This document shows positions 29,329-37,483 of a stretch of 64,000 bases of DNA, piece after piece. The first letter of the stretch is position 1; each line of letters begins with the position of its first letter. The translations under genes and the position numbers were made by a program. Source of the stretch: Streptomyces mesophilus (lineage in GTDB: Bacteria; Actinomycetota; Actinomycetes; Streptomycetales; Streptomycetaceae); contig NZ_JAAKZW010000007.1 in assembly GCF_011044995.1 (NCBI RefSeq), positions 1-64,000 of the forward strand. Reading direction: 5' to 3'. The notes below the pieces were generated by a model, which ran no database searches, was not told the DNA's origin, and saw only the letters and a program-made list of their open reading frames with translations.

Positions 29329-30078
29329 TCAGCCGGCGGCAGGCTCCGACCCGGTCTCCCGCAGGGCCTCGCGCAGCTCGTGCAGGGAACGCTTCTGCTT
29401 GCCGTCCTCGTGGAAGTTCTCCGGGGCGAGCCAGGCGCGGAACGCCGCACGGACCAGGGGCCATTCACCGTCGACGATCGCGTACCAGGCGGTGTCGCGG
29501 TTGCGGCCCTTGTAGACCAGGGCCTGGCGGAACACACCCTCGAACGTGAACCCGAGGCGCTCGGCCGCCTTGCGGGACGGTGCGTTGAGGGCGTCGCACT
29601 TCCACTCGTAGCGCCGGTAGCCGAGCTGGTCGAAGGCGTACGTCATGAGCAGGTACTGCGCCTCCGTCGAGATGGGAGTGCGCTGCAACAGCGGGGAGAA
29701 CACCACGTAACCCACCTCGACGACACCGTTCTCCGGGTCGTGCCGCATCAGCGACAAGGTGCCGACCGCTCTGCCGGTCGCGCGGTCGATCACCGTGTAG
29801 TGCAGCGGATCGGCGCTGCGGGCGGCGGCTGTGGCCCAGCGGCGGTAGGCGTCGGCGCTCTCGAAGGGCTCGTCGGGTAGATAGGTCCAGTTCCGGCCGT
29901 CGGGCGCGCTCGCGTACGCGGCGTACAGCTCGTCCGCGTGACGCTCGGGGTCAAGCGGTTCGAGGCGGCAGTACAGGCCGTCCAGAGCGACCCTCGCGGG
30001 CGCGGGACGGGGCGTCCAGCCGGGGACCGGTTCGCCGACGGGCTGGCTGTATGCGTTCAGATCGACCACGTCATCCAC
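29329..30078 (-). CDS. GNAT family N-acetyltransferase
   Basis: This acetyltransferase of about 249 residues resembles the RimJ/RimL group. It has YEWKCDALNAPSRKAAERLGF for acetyl-CoA binding, preceded by VEVGYVVFSPLLQRTPISTEA. Targets are unknown. GTG codons at 30078 and 30069 both fit; neither has a perfect ribosome site. Immediately upstream of the start lie three 22-23 bp direct repeats (30119-30181), which could be regulatory. Confidence 0.82.
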   Translation of the reverse strand: MDDVVDLNAYSQPVGEPVPGWTPRPAPARVALDGLYCRLEPLDPERHADELYAAYASAPDGRNWTYLPDEPFESADAYRRWATAAARSADPLHYTVIDRATGRAVGTLSLMRHDPENGVVEVGYVVFSPLLQRTPISTEAQYLLMTYAFDQLGYRRYEWKCDALNAPSRKAAERLGFTFEGVFRQALVYKGRNRDTAWYAIVDGEWPLVRAAFRAWLAPENFHEDGKQKRSLHELREALRETGSEPAAG

Positions 30079-30118
30079 CTGTGCCGGGTGCCTCTCGATG
30101 TGCGCTCGTCGTCCGCGG

Positions 30119-30181
30119 GGCCGGCAGCAACGGAACCACGGGCCGGCAGCTACGGAACATTGGGGCCGGCAGCTGCGGAAA
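30119..30181. repeat. Three 22-23 bp direct repeats upstream of the GNAT gene
   Basis: The core GGCCGGCAGC(A/T)(A/G)CGGAA begins at 30119, 30141 and 30164. The array is 41 bases upstream of the preferred GNAT start. Spacing of about two helical turns puts the cores on one face of the DNA. Confidence 0.8.
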
Positions 30182-30234
30182 CGACGAGCAGTGCTTTCGC
30201 GTAAATCTACGCAGCAGCTCCCCGGCACGCCTGG

Positions 30235-30825
30235 TCAGCCCCTGGCTGCCTTTCTGCGCCGGTACGCCGAGACACCGGCCGTCAGGACGAGCAGCGCGCC
30301 CAGCGCCACCACAAGAGCTTCGCCGCCGGGCAGGACCGCGCCGAGGAAGTACCCGCCCAGCGTCAGCGCGGCAGCCCAGACAAGGCCGGCGGCCGACTGT
30401 GCCACAGTGAAGACCACCGCCGGAACCCCGAGCGCCCCGGCGACCCGGCCGGACAGCGTCCGCACGACCGGCACGAAGCGTGCCACGACCACCGCCACCA
30501 CGGGGCCGTGCCGGTCGAGGAGCTCACGGGCGCCGGCCACCGCGGAGACGAGCCGGGGCCCCTTCAGCCGGGCGATCAGCGCGGGCCCGGTCCGGCGCCC
30601 GATCCAGTAGCTCGTCTCCATGCCCAGGACGGTGCCGCCCGCACCGGACAGGAGCACCCACACCGGGTTGAGGCCGTGTTCGCCGGCCGCACAGAGGACC
30701 CCGGCCGTGAACAGCACACCACCGCCCGGCAGCACCACCCCGAGGAGCGTGCCCGCCTCGAGGAAGAGCACGGCGAACACACCGAGCGTGCCGAACGTGG
30801 CGAGCAGCGCATGCGCGTCGATCAA
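30235..30825 (-). CDS. DedA family membrane protein
   Basis: This 196-residue membrane protein belongs to the DedA/SNARE-associated family, thought to scramble or transport undecaprenyl phosphate and other lipids. It has the two re-entrant-loop motifs: FLEAGTLLGVVLPGGGVLF near residue 20, and VVVARFVPVVRTLSGRVAG near residue 108 with the conserved arginines. The TTG start at 30825 overlaps the upstream stop as TTGA after GGGGGTGG, so it was cotranslated with a gene that is now broken. Confidence 0.85.
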   Translation of the reverse strand: MIDAHALLATFGTLGVFAVLFLEAGTLLGVVLPGGGVLFTAGVLCAAGEHGLNPVWVLLSGAGGTVLGMETSYWIGRRTGPALIARLKGPRLVSAVAGARELLDRHGPVVAVVVARFVPVVRTLSGRVAGALGVPAVVFTVAQSAAGLVWAAALTLGGYFLGAVLPGGEALVVALGALLVLTAGVSAYRRRKAARG

Positions 30826-31452
30826 CGGGGACCACCCCCGGGCTCCTCGGGCGTGCGGTCGCGCGGGGTGACGATGCCGATCGGTCCGCGGTCGCGGCGG
30901 CGCGGGCCCGACCACAGGGCGGGAACGGCGTCGATCCGGCAGGCGAGCGCGTAGGCCACCGACTCGTAGTTGACCCGCCAGCCGCGAAAGTGCGGCCATG
31001 CCTGCTCGGGACTCCGCTCCATCGGCACACCCCGCTCACGCAGCCGTGCGACGGCCGCCACGAACTCCTCGTACGTCAGATGGATCGGGTCGTCGGGCAT
31101 CGGGTCCGGGTCGTACGGGATCTTCTCCTCGTCGGCCAGCACGCGCAGGCAGGTGAAGCCGGCCCTCAGGGTGAGGCGCATCTGCGACTGGGGCACGGAG
31201 GGGTTCAGGGCGAGGTGGAGGGCGGCGGCGTCCAGGATGGCGAGCAGGCTGATCAGCCAGTTGCGGTCCCAGCTCGGGGAACGGAAGGAGATCAGGACCG
31301 GGTAGTTGGAGTGGCTCTCGCTCACGCACCAGCCGCCGTACCGCGCGGGGCAGTTGGGTGCGCATCGCACGTGGGGTGACCAGGGTCTGGGTGACCGACA
31401 CGAAGGTCAGAAGCACCACGACGAGCCCTGCGACCCCGCTCAGCACGCGCAC
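30822..31452 (-). pseudogene. Ion-channel-like membrane protein, internally deleted and frameshifted
   Basis: Two pieces of one gene lie in different frames. The N-terminal piece starts at GTG 31452 (GGAAGG upstream) with one membrane helix, VRVLSGVAGLVVVLLTFVSV, ending near TLVTPR. About 110 bases later another frame begins GGWCVSESHSNYPVL and continues for about 165 residues to 30822 (DAAALHLALNP, AWPHFRGWRVNYE). Intact Streptomyces relatives, as I recall them, carry an ion-channel region of roughly 130-150 residues between these pieces. I infer a deletion with frameshift. The C-terminal piece could still be made from 31370. Confidence 0.7.
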
Positions 31453-31598
31453 CGGCGACCTTCCCGCCAACCTCCCGTTTCCGATCAAGGAACGCACAGA
31501 TCGACGGGCGCCGCCACCGGTCCCCGGACGGGCAGCGGTGGGACCCATGCCCCGGGCCGCACGTGCAACCGCCGCCCCGTACACCTACGGTGAAAGGC

Positions 31599-31934
31599 AT
31601 GGACATCGTCTCCCTGGGCCCACTCGCCGACCAGCTCCTGGCCGCAGCGCCCGAGGCAACGGGCGACCGCAGCGCCAGAACCGTCTACGGAGGCCACGGA
31701 CGCGCGCTCGGCCAGACCCTGATCGCCCTCCGTGCGGGATCGGCCCTCGCCGAGCACCAGAACCCCGGCGACGCGACGGTCCTCGTCGTCCGCGGCCGGA
31801 TCCGCCTGACGGCGGGGGACCGGTCGTGGGAGGGCAGCCCGTACGACCTGCTGCCCGTCCCGGACGCGGTGCACGGCCTGGAAGCCATGGAGGACTCGGT
31901 CATCCTGCTCACGGTGGCGCGCCAGCTCGGCTGA
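31599..31934 (+). CDS. Small cupin-domain protein
   Basis: The 111-residue protein is a single cupin barrel: ALAEHQNPGDATVLVVRG is the first cupin motif with one conserved His, and PVPDAVHGLEAMEDSVILL the second. The function is unknown; such proteins bind a metal or small ligand. The ATG at 31599 follows GTGAAAGG at a good distance. It stands alone between divergent and convergent neighbours. Confidence 0.78.
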   Translation: MDIVSLGPLADQLLAAAPEATGDRSARTVYGGHGRALGQTLIALRAGSALAEHQNPGDATVLVVRGRIRLTAGDRSWEGSPYDLLPVPDAVHGLEAMEDSVILLTVARQLG

Positions 31935-31955
31935 CCGCTGCGCGGAAAGGGCGCG

Positions 31956-32510
31956 TCAGCGGCCCGTCGCGCCGTCGATCAGTTCGCGGACGATGTCCGC
32001 GTGCCCGGCATGGCGGCCGGTCTCCTCGATCATGTGGGTCAGCGCCCAACGCGCACTGGGAGCAGACCTGTTCGGCTCGGGACGCGGCACCGGCGCGGCG
32101 AGGTCGGCGCACTCGTCCAGTACCGCGTCCGCCTCCGCCACCGCGGCCCGGTAGCGCGCCACCACCTCGGCGACGCTGTCCGCCGAGGGCGCGTGGAATG
32201 TGGCCGGCCAGTCGGCGACCTTGACTCCGAGGAACGTCGCCCGCTCGACATGCGTGAGGTGGTGGAGCAGGCCGAGCAGGTTCGTGCCCGAGGGCACGGC
32301 GGCGGTGCGCACCTCCGGTTCGGGGGCGCCCTCCACCTTCGCGGCGACCGAGTGGCGCAGATAGTCGAGGAATCCGCGCAGCACCTCGGTCTCGCTGTTC
32401 CCGGTCCGCGGCGGCGGGGCGTCACGCCGGCGCCGGCGGCGTGCCGGGGAGGCCGTTGCCTTCCGTGCCGTTCCCGCCTGGTCCCGTCCCACCGCGTCCG
32501 CGCTGCTCAT
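31956..32510 (-). CDS. DinB family protein
   Basis: This 184-residue four-helix protein of the DinB/DUF664 family has a basic N-terminal extension. NLLGLLHHLTHVERATFLG and RWALTHMIEETGRHAGHADIV hold the three histidines expected to bind a metal. Relatives include mycothiol-dependent transferases, but the substrate here is unknown. The ATG at 32510 follows AGAAGGAG. It converges on the cupin gene. Confidence 0.85.
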   Translation of the reverse strand: MSSADAVGRDQAGTARKATASPARRRRRRDAPPPRTGNSETEVLRGFLDYLRHSVAAKVEGAPEPEVRTAAVPSGTNLLGLLHHLTHVERATFLGVKVADWPATFHAPSADSVAEVVARYRAAVAEADAVLDECADLAAPVPRPEPNRSAPSARWALTHMIEETGRHAGHADIVRELIDGATGR

Positions 32511-32682
32511 CAGGGGGCTCCTTCTGTCGGGTCTGCGTCCGAGTGTCACCCCCGGTCACCGTGAAGGGCGCGGCTTGTTGCCGTTCCGGCAAAGCGCCGA
32601 GTGGACGGTGGTGACCGGCGCGGGACGATGTCCGGGCCCCGTGGCCGAGGTGAGCCGTGTCTCACCGAGGCGTACCGGGGTT

Positions 32683-32704
32683 GCTATGCAACGAGGTGCA
32701 TAGC
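32683..32704. promoter_or_regulatory. Perfect palindrome upstream of padR-like gene (probable operator)
   Basis: GCTATGCA (32683-32690) and TGCATAGC (32697-32704) are exact inverted repeats around six bases. The arrangement ATGC-N8-GCAT resembles PadR-family boxes (ATGT-N8-ACAT). It lies 12 bases upstream of the preferred regulator start, which suits autorepression. Confidence 0.7.
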
Positions 32705-32716
32705 AGGATCGAGGAC

Positions 32717-33295
32717 ATGGCGCTCGACCACGCGATCCTCGTGTCCCTGCTCGAGAAGCCCGGGTCCGGCTATGAACTGGCCCGGCGCTTCGAGCGGTCC
32801 ATCGGATACTTCTGGACGGCCACCCACCAGCAGATCTACCGCGTACTCAAGCGCATGGAGGGCGACGGCTGGGTCGACGTCCGCGACGTGCCGCAGCACG
32901 GGCGCCCGGACAAGAAGGAGTACTCCGTGGCCGACGCGGGGCGGGCCGCGCTCTCCGCGTGGCTGGCCGCGCCGATCGAGCCCGAGAGCGTACGGCACGA
33001 TCTCGCCGTGAAGATCCGGGGCGCCGCGTTCGACGATCCCGCGGCCCTGGTCGGCGAGGTCGAGCGGCACCGGCAGGTGCACACGGACCGCCTGGCCCAC
33101 TATCTCGCCGGCGAGGCCCGCGACTTCGGCGAGCCGCCGGCCGAGGGCGGGCCCTCGGCAGCAGACGGGCCGCTCGACGCCGAACGGGAGCTCCAGCACG
33201 TCGTGCTGCGGGGCGGCATCGCGTACGAGCGGATGATGATCGTCTGGCTCGACGACGTCCTCGCCACCCTCGGCCGGTTCGAGACCGCGCGCTGA
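32717..33295 (+). CDS. PadR family transcriptional regulator
   Basis: This 192-residue repressor has the PadR winged helix at residues 1-75 (LDHAILVSLLEKPGSGYEL, THQQIYRVLKRMEGDGWV, with KKEYSVADAG in the wing) and a C-terminal dimerisation helix region. PadR proteins respond to phenolics or drugs. The ATG at 32717 is preceded by GGATCGAGGAC and by a perfect palindrome; an upstream in-frame start at 32657 would put that operator inside the gene. It may control itself and the acyl-CoA dehydrogenase 155 bases downstream. Confidence 0.88.
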   Translation: MALDHAILVSLLEKPGSGYELARRFERSIGYFWTATHQQIYRVLKRMEGDGWVDVRDVPQHGRPDKKEYSVADAGRAALSAWLAAPIEPESVRHDLAVKIRGAAFDDPAALVGEVERHRQVHTDRLAHYLAGEARDFGEPPAEGGPSAADGPLDAERELQHVVLRGGIAYERMMIVWLDDVLATLGRFETAR

Positions 33296-33309
33296 ATCCG
33301 CGCGCTGAA
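33285..33309. repeat. 13-bp-period repeat spanning a stop codon
   Basis: CCGCGCGCTGAA occurs at 33285-33296 and at 33298-33309. The first copy contains the PadR-gene stop codon (33293-33295). Confidence 0.85.
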
Positions 33310-33347
33310 CTCGGCCGCACCACCGACCACTTGCTCCTGGCGCAGGC

Positions 33348-33422
33348 CGATCGCTCCCTCCTGCCCCGGCACCGATCTCGCCCTCCTGCCCCACCACCGA
33401 TCTCTTCCTCCTGCCCCACCAC
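33348..33422. repeat. Three tandem 25-bp repeats
   Basis: Units starting at 33348, 33373 and 33398 share CGATC-N3-(C/T)CTCCTGCCCC with only a few differences. They lie between the PadR gene and the acyl-CoA dehydrogenase start at 33451, so they may fall in its 5' leader. Confidence 0.85.
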
Positions 33423-33450
33423 CCCCATCCGATCCGGAAAGGCGGACGTC

Positions 33451-35190
33451 ATGGCCGACGCGCTGCTGTTCAACCCGCACACCTACGACCCCGCGCACTT
33501 CGACCCGGAGACGCGCCGGCTGCTGCGCGCCACCGTCGACTGGTTCGAGGCGCGCGGCAAGCGCAGGCTCATCGAGGACTACCGCAGCCGGGCCTGGCTC
33601 GGCGACTTCCTCGCCTTCGCCGCAGAGGAGGGTCTCTTCGCGACCTTCCTCACCCCGACCTCCGCCGCCGAGGCCGAAGGCACGGGCGAAGGCGTGGGCG
33701 ACAAGCGCTGGGACACGGCCCGCATCGCCGCCCTCAACGAGATCCTCGGCTTCTACGGCCTCGACTACTGGTACGCCTGGCAGGTCACCATCCTCGGCCT
33801 GGGCCCGGTCTGGCAGAGCGAGAACCCCGACGCCCGCGCCCGCGCCGCCGAACTCCTCGCCCAGGGCGAGGTGTTCGCCTTCGGCCTCTCCGAGAAGGCG
33901 CACGGCGCCGACATCTACTCCACCGACATGCTCCTGGAGCCGGACGGCCAGGGCGGCTTCCGCGCCACGGGCTCCAAGTACTACATCGGCAACGGCAACG
34001 CCGCCGGACTCGTCTCCGTCTTCGGCCGCCGCACCGACGTCGAGGGCCCCGACGGCTACGTCTTCTTCGCCGCCGACAGCAGCCACGCGAACTACCACCT
34101 GGTCAAGAACGTCGTCGACTCCTCCAAGTACGTCAGCGAGTTCCGGCTCGAGGACTATCCGGTGACCGCGCAGGACGTGCTGCACACCGGCCGCGCCGCC
34201 TTCGACGCCGCCCTGAACACCGTCAACGTCGGCAAGTTCAACCTGTGCACCGCCTCCATCGGCATCTGCGAGCACGCGATGTACGAGGCCGTCACCCACG
34301 CGCAGAACCGCATCCTGTACGGCCGGCCCGTCACCGCCTTCCCGCACGTGCGGCGCGAGTTGGCCGACGCGTACGTGCGGCTCGTCGGCATGAAACTCTT
34401 CAGCGACCGCGCCGTCGACTACTTCCGCACCGCGGGCCCCGACGACCGCCGCTACCTCCTCTTCAACCCGATGACGAAGATGAAGGTGACCACGGAGGGC
34501 GAGAAGGTCATCGACCTGATGTGGGACGTCATCGCCGCCAAGGGCTTCGAGAAGGACAACTACTTCGCCCAGGCCGCCGTGGAGATCCGCGGACTGCCCA
34601 AGCTGGAGGGCACGGTCCACGTCAACCTGGCCCTGATCCTCAAGTTCATGCGCAACCACCTCCTCGACCCGGTCGCGTACGAGCCCGTCCCGACCCGCCT
34701 CGACGCGGCCGACGACACGTTCCTCTTCGCGCAGGGACCGGCCCGCGGCCTCGGCTCGGTGCGCTTCCACGACTGGCGGCCCGCCTACGACGCGTACACC
34801 CACCTGCCCAACGTCGCCCGCTTCCGCGAACAGGCCGACGCCCTCTGCGAGTTCGTGCGCACCGCCGCCCCCGACGAACGGCAGAGCCGCGACCTCGACC
34901 TGCTGCTCGCCGTCGGCCAGCTCTTCGCGCTCGTCGTGCACGGACAGCTGGTCCTCGAACAGGCCGCCCTCACCGGCCTCGACGAGGACGTCCTCGACGA
35001 GCTGTTCGCCGTCCTCGTCCGCGACTTCTCCGCGCACGCCGTCGAACTCCACGGCAAGGACTCCGCCACCGAGCAGCAGCAGCGCTGGGCGCTCGGCGCG
35101 GTCCGCCGCCCGGTGGTCGACGAGGCACGTTCGGGGCGCGTCTGGCAGCGCGTCGAGGCGCTCTCGGGCACGTACGAGATGAAGCCCTGA
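33451..35190 (+). CDS. Acyl-CoA dehydrogenase
   Basis: The 579-residue FAD enzyme has an N-terminal helical domain (FNPHTYDPAHFD), the FAD-binding region FAFGLSEKAHGADIYS near residue 150 and GSKYYIGNGNAAGL near 182, and a helical C-terminal half with KVTTEGEKVIDLMWDV. It should oxidise an acyl-CoA at the alpha-beta bond; chain length is unknown. The start at 33451 has GGAAAGGCGG upstream; longer frames run through the PadR gene and are not real. Nearby PadR control is inferred from position only. Confidence 0.85.
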   Translation: MADALLFNPHTYDPAHFDPETRRLLRATVDWFEARGKRRLIEDYRSRAWLGDFLAFAAEEGLFATFLTPTSAAEAEGTGEGVGDKRWDTARIAALNEILGFYGLDYWYAWQVTILGLGPVWQSENPDARARAAELLAQGEVFAFGLSEKAHGADIYSTDMLLEPDGQGGFRATGSKYYIGNGNAAGLVSVFGRRTDVEGPDGYVFFAADSSHANYHLVKNVVDSSKYVSEFRLEDYPVTAQDVLHTGRAAFDAALNTVNVGKFNLCTASIGICEHAMYEAVTHAQNRILYGRPVTAFPHVRRELADAYVRLVGMKLFSDRAVDYFRTAGPDDRRYLLFNPMTKMKVTTEGEKVIDLMWDVIAAKGFEKDNYFAQAAVEIRGLPKLEGTVHVNLALILKFMRNHLLDPVAYEPVPTRLDAADDTFLFAQGPARGLGSVRFHDWRPAYDAYTHLPNVARFREQADALCEFVRTAAPDERQSRDLDLLLAVGQLFALVVHGQLVLEQAALTGLDEDVLDELFAVLVRDFSAHAVELHGKDSATEQQQRWALGAVRRPVVDEARSGRVWQRVEALSGTYEMKP

Positions 35191-35264
35191 CTCCTTACGG
35201 CCGCCCCACGGGGCCGCACATAGGATGCGAGGCCGAAGTGTCACGACGTAACGGGGACTGTGTG

Positions 35265-35516
35265 ATGAGCGAGAAGGCTCGCAAACTCTTTGACGCACTC
35301 GACCTCAACGGCGACGGTCAGCTGACCCGGCTCGAGGTGATCACCGCGCTCCGGGACAAGGGCCCCACCCTCGCCGCCCGCGGGGATCTGCCGTTCTGGG
35401 GAGTCCAGGACGCCGAGGCGTCCTCGGCGCTCTTCGACGCCGCGGACAAGAACGGTGACGCGGTGCTGTCCTTCGAGGAGTTCGCCGACGAGGTGAACCG
35501 GAAGTTCGGCTGGTAG
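35265..35516 (+). CDS. Small EF-hand protein
   Basis: The 83-residue protein has two EF-hand loops: DLNGDGQLTRLE near residue 13 and DKNGDAVLSFEE near residue 63, each with acidic ligands at positions 1, 3, 5 and 12 (Ala replaces the usual Gly-x-Ile core partly in the second). It should bind calcium in the cytoplasm. No partner is apparent. The ATG at 35265 directly follows a possible GTG at 35262. A strong terminator hairpin follows. Confidence 0.88.
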   Translation: MSEKARKLFDALDLNGDGQLTRLEVITALRDKGPTLAARGDLPFWGVQDAEASSALFDAADKNGDAVLSFEEFADEVNRKFGW

Positions 35517-35526
35517 CAACCACCAC

Positions 35527-35566
35527 GAAGGGCGCCTGCCGGACCGATGTCCGGCGGGCGCCCTTC
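35527..35566 (+). terminator. Strong hairpin after the EF-hand gene
   Basis: An 18-base arm beginning GAAGGGCGCC (35527-35544) pairs with 35549-35566 around a four-base loop CGAT, with only one G-T wobble. There is no U-tract, as is usual in Streptomyces. Confidence 0.85.
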
Positions 35567-35570
35567 GCGT

Positions 35571-35618
35571 GCTCCTAGTGCTGCTCCTAGTGCTGCTCCT
35601 CGTGCTGCTCCTCGTGCG
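35571..35618. repeat. Four tandem 12-bp repeats next to an IS end
   Basis: GCTCCTAGTGCT or GCTCCTCGTGCT starts at 35571, 35583, 35595 and 35607. The array fills the space between the terminator and the left end of the insertion sequence. Confidence 0.88.
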
Positions 35619-35629
35619 CAGAGGCGCTA

Positions 35630-36516
35630 GGCCGTGTCCGCAAAGTGGTTGGCGCGTTGGTTTGTTCGTGGTGCGTCGTCATGAGTTGACTGATCAGGCG
35701 TGGGTGGTCATCGAGCCGTTGCTGGCTCCGTCGCGGATGGGCCGTCCTGTTCGCGATCGGCGGCAGGTGCTGAACGGGATCCTGTGGAAGTTGTCCACCG
35801 GGGCCGCCTGGCGGGACCTGCCCGAACGCTATGGGCCGTAGAAGACGGTCTATGAACGCTTTCGCCGCTGGTCAGCCGACGGCACCTGGGACCGCCTGCT
35901 GGCCCACGTCCAGCAGCACTCGGATGCCATCGGCGCGGTCGACTGGACGGTGGTGTCGGTCGACTCCACAACCGTGCGGGCCCACCAGCATGCTGCCGGG
36001 GCGCGAAAAGGGGGCTCTGGCCGGGCGAGGCAATCGGCCGCTCCCGCGGCGGACTGACCACCAAGATCCACCTTGCCTGCGACGGCGCAGGCAGATCCCT
36101 GGCCTTCACCCTGACCGCTGGAAACGTCAACGACTGCACCCAGTTCGAGGCGGTGATGGCCCGCATCCGCATCCAACGATGCGGGCCCGGCCGACCCCGC
36201 AGCCGCCCCGACCTGGTCGCCGCGGACAAGGGGTACTCGTCCGCCAAGATCCGCACCTACCTGCGCAGGCGAGGCATCAAAGCCGCCATCCCGGAACGGA
36301 TCGACCAGATCAACGGCCGTATCCGACGCGGCGAGAGCCTCTGCCGGCTCGACCGGGCGGCCTACCGGCGCCGCAACACCGTCGAGCGCTGCTTCAACAA
36401 GCTCAAGCACAACAAAGCCCTGGCCACCCGCTACGACAAACGCGCCCGCCACTACCAAGCCATGATCACCATCGCCTGCCTACAACTCTGGCTCCCCTGA
36501 CTTTGCGGACACGACC
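35630..36516 (+). mobile_element. IS5-family insertion sequence, 887 bp, inactive
   Basis: The ends are imperfect inverted repeats: GGCCGTGTCCGCAAAG at 35630 and, reversed, GGTCGTGTCCGCAAAG ending at 36516, one mismatch in 16. A TA duplication flanks both ends (35628-35629 and 36517-36518); CTAG may be the wider target. Size, ends and a DDE transposase with two frames fit the IS427-like group of IS5. The transposase has a nonsense codon, so the copy is probably dead unless helped in trans. It sits about 80 bases upstream of the NmrA-like gene and may have altered its promoter. Confidence 0.87.
35668..36500 (+). pseudogene. IS5-family transposase with nonsense codon and frame change
   Basis: The first frame starts at GTG 35668 or 35671 (RRHELTDQAWVVIEPLL) and stops at TAG 35839-35841, where relatives have TGG (GP-W-KTVYERFRRW). 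It reads on to VVSVDSTTVRAHQHAAG, then a run of four A and five G (about 36004-36012) marks a -1 frame change into EAIGRSRGGLTTKIHLACDG, LTAGNVND and TVERCFNKLKHNKAL, ending at 36500. The -1 shift at A4G5 is probably the element's programmed frameshift; the TAG is a real lesion. Confidence 0.85.
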
Positions 36517-36597
36517 TAGGCGAGTTGAGACTCCTGCTTATGGTGCTGAGGCTTTCGGCGATGGCCGGGCACCCCCTCGCGGCCGTTCACTTGAGTC

Positions 36598-37446
36598 ATG
36601 ACAGAGACGAAGAAGAACCTCAGTAACCAGACCGTTTTGGTGACCCAGGCGACCGGCAGGACCGGACGCGTCGTGGCGGAGGCCGCCGAGCAGGCGGGCC
36701 TGAAGGTACGGCGCGGATCGCGGTCGGCGCCGACTCCGTTCGACTGGGCGGACCGTTCGACCTGGGACGCGGCGCTCGACGGCGTGGACGCCGTCTACCT
36801 CGCGCACTACGTCGACATCGGCGCACCGGGTACGGCCGAGGACATCGCGGCCATCACGAACAAGGCACTCGAGAAGGGGGTACGACGGATCGTCCTGCTC
36901 TCCGCACGCGGCGAGCCGCAGGCCGAGCCGGCCGAGCGGGCGCTGCGGGAGTCGGCGGCGGACTGGACGATCGTGCAGGCCGCGTGGTTCATGCAGATGT
37001 TCAGTGAGGGGGATCTGTACGAGGGCATGCAGGCGACCGGGGAGCTGGCCTTCCCGGCGGGCGAGACGCTCGAACCGTTCATCGACGTACGGGACATCGC
37101 CGATGTGGTGGTGGCCGCCCTGACCGACGACGTGCACATCGGCAAGGCGTACGACGTCACCGGGCCGCGGCTGCACTCGTTCCGTACGGCCGTGGCGGAG
37201 ATCAACGCGGCGACGGGACGGGAGATCCCGTACATCCCGGTGCCGGGACGCGCCTTCGGCGAGATCCTCGTCGAGATGGGGCTGCCCGAACCGGAGGTGG
37301 CGTTCCTGGTGGAGCTCTTCGACACCATGCTCGACGGGCACAACGCGGGGACCAACGACGGGATCCGGCAGGTGCTCGGACGCGAGCCGCGCACCTTCGA
37401 GGACTTCGTACGGGAGCACGCGGCGGCCGGGACGTGGAAGGCCTGA
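36598..37446 (+). CDS. NmrA-like NAD(P)-binding protein
   Basis: This 282-residue atypical short-chain dehydrogenase has VLVTQATGRTGRVVAEAAEQ at the nucleotide site (ATGRTG in place of GxxGxxG) and lacks the catalytic YxxxK, as in NmrA and ergot-alkaloid EasG-like proteins. It may be a redox sensor or an NAD(P)H-dependent reductase. FIDVRDIADV is typical of the group. No good ribosome site precedes the ATG at 36598. Its stop region is duplicated. Confidence 0.82.
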   Translation: MTETKKNLSNQTVLVTQATGRTGRVVAEAAEQAGLKVRRGSRSAPTPFDWADRSTWDAALDGVDAVYLAHYVDIGAPGTAEDIAAITNKALEKGVRRIVLLSARGEPQAEPAERALRESAADWTIVQAAWFMQMFSEGDLYEGMQATGELAFPAGETLEPFIDVRDIADVVVAALTDDVHIGKAYDVTGPRLHSFRTAVAEINAATGREIPYIPVPGRAFGEILVEMGLPEPEVAFLVELFDTMLDGHNAGTNDGIRQVLGREPRTFEDFVREHAAAGTWKA

Positions 37447-37483
37447 CCACGGCAGAACTCAGGCCTGACCGCAGCAGTGCTCA
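37440..37483. repeat. 22-bp tandem repeat joining two convergent stop codons
   Basis: GGCCTGACC(A/G)C(G/A)GCAG-(A/T)-(A/G)-CTCA units lie at 37440-37461 and 37462-37483. The first holds the NmrA-like stop (37444-37446); the second ends with the stop of the convergent YihY gene (37481-37483). Confidence 0.85.

Noticed and set aside
31036..31346. Continuation of the N-terminal channel frame past 31346 as a real 182-residue protein
   Set aside because: After LPRAVRRL the frame becomes Arg/Pro-rich and overlaps the conserved C-terminal domain in another frame, so it is out-of-frame read-through.
33100..35298. Long open frame on the minus strand opposite the acyl-CoA dehydrogenase
   Set aside because: It mirrors a clear plus-strand gene with domain motifs; very high GC leaves few stops in antisense frames, and its translation has no recognisable domain.
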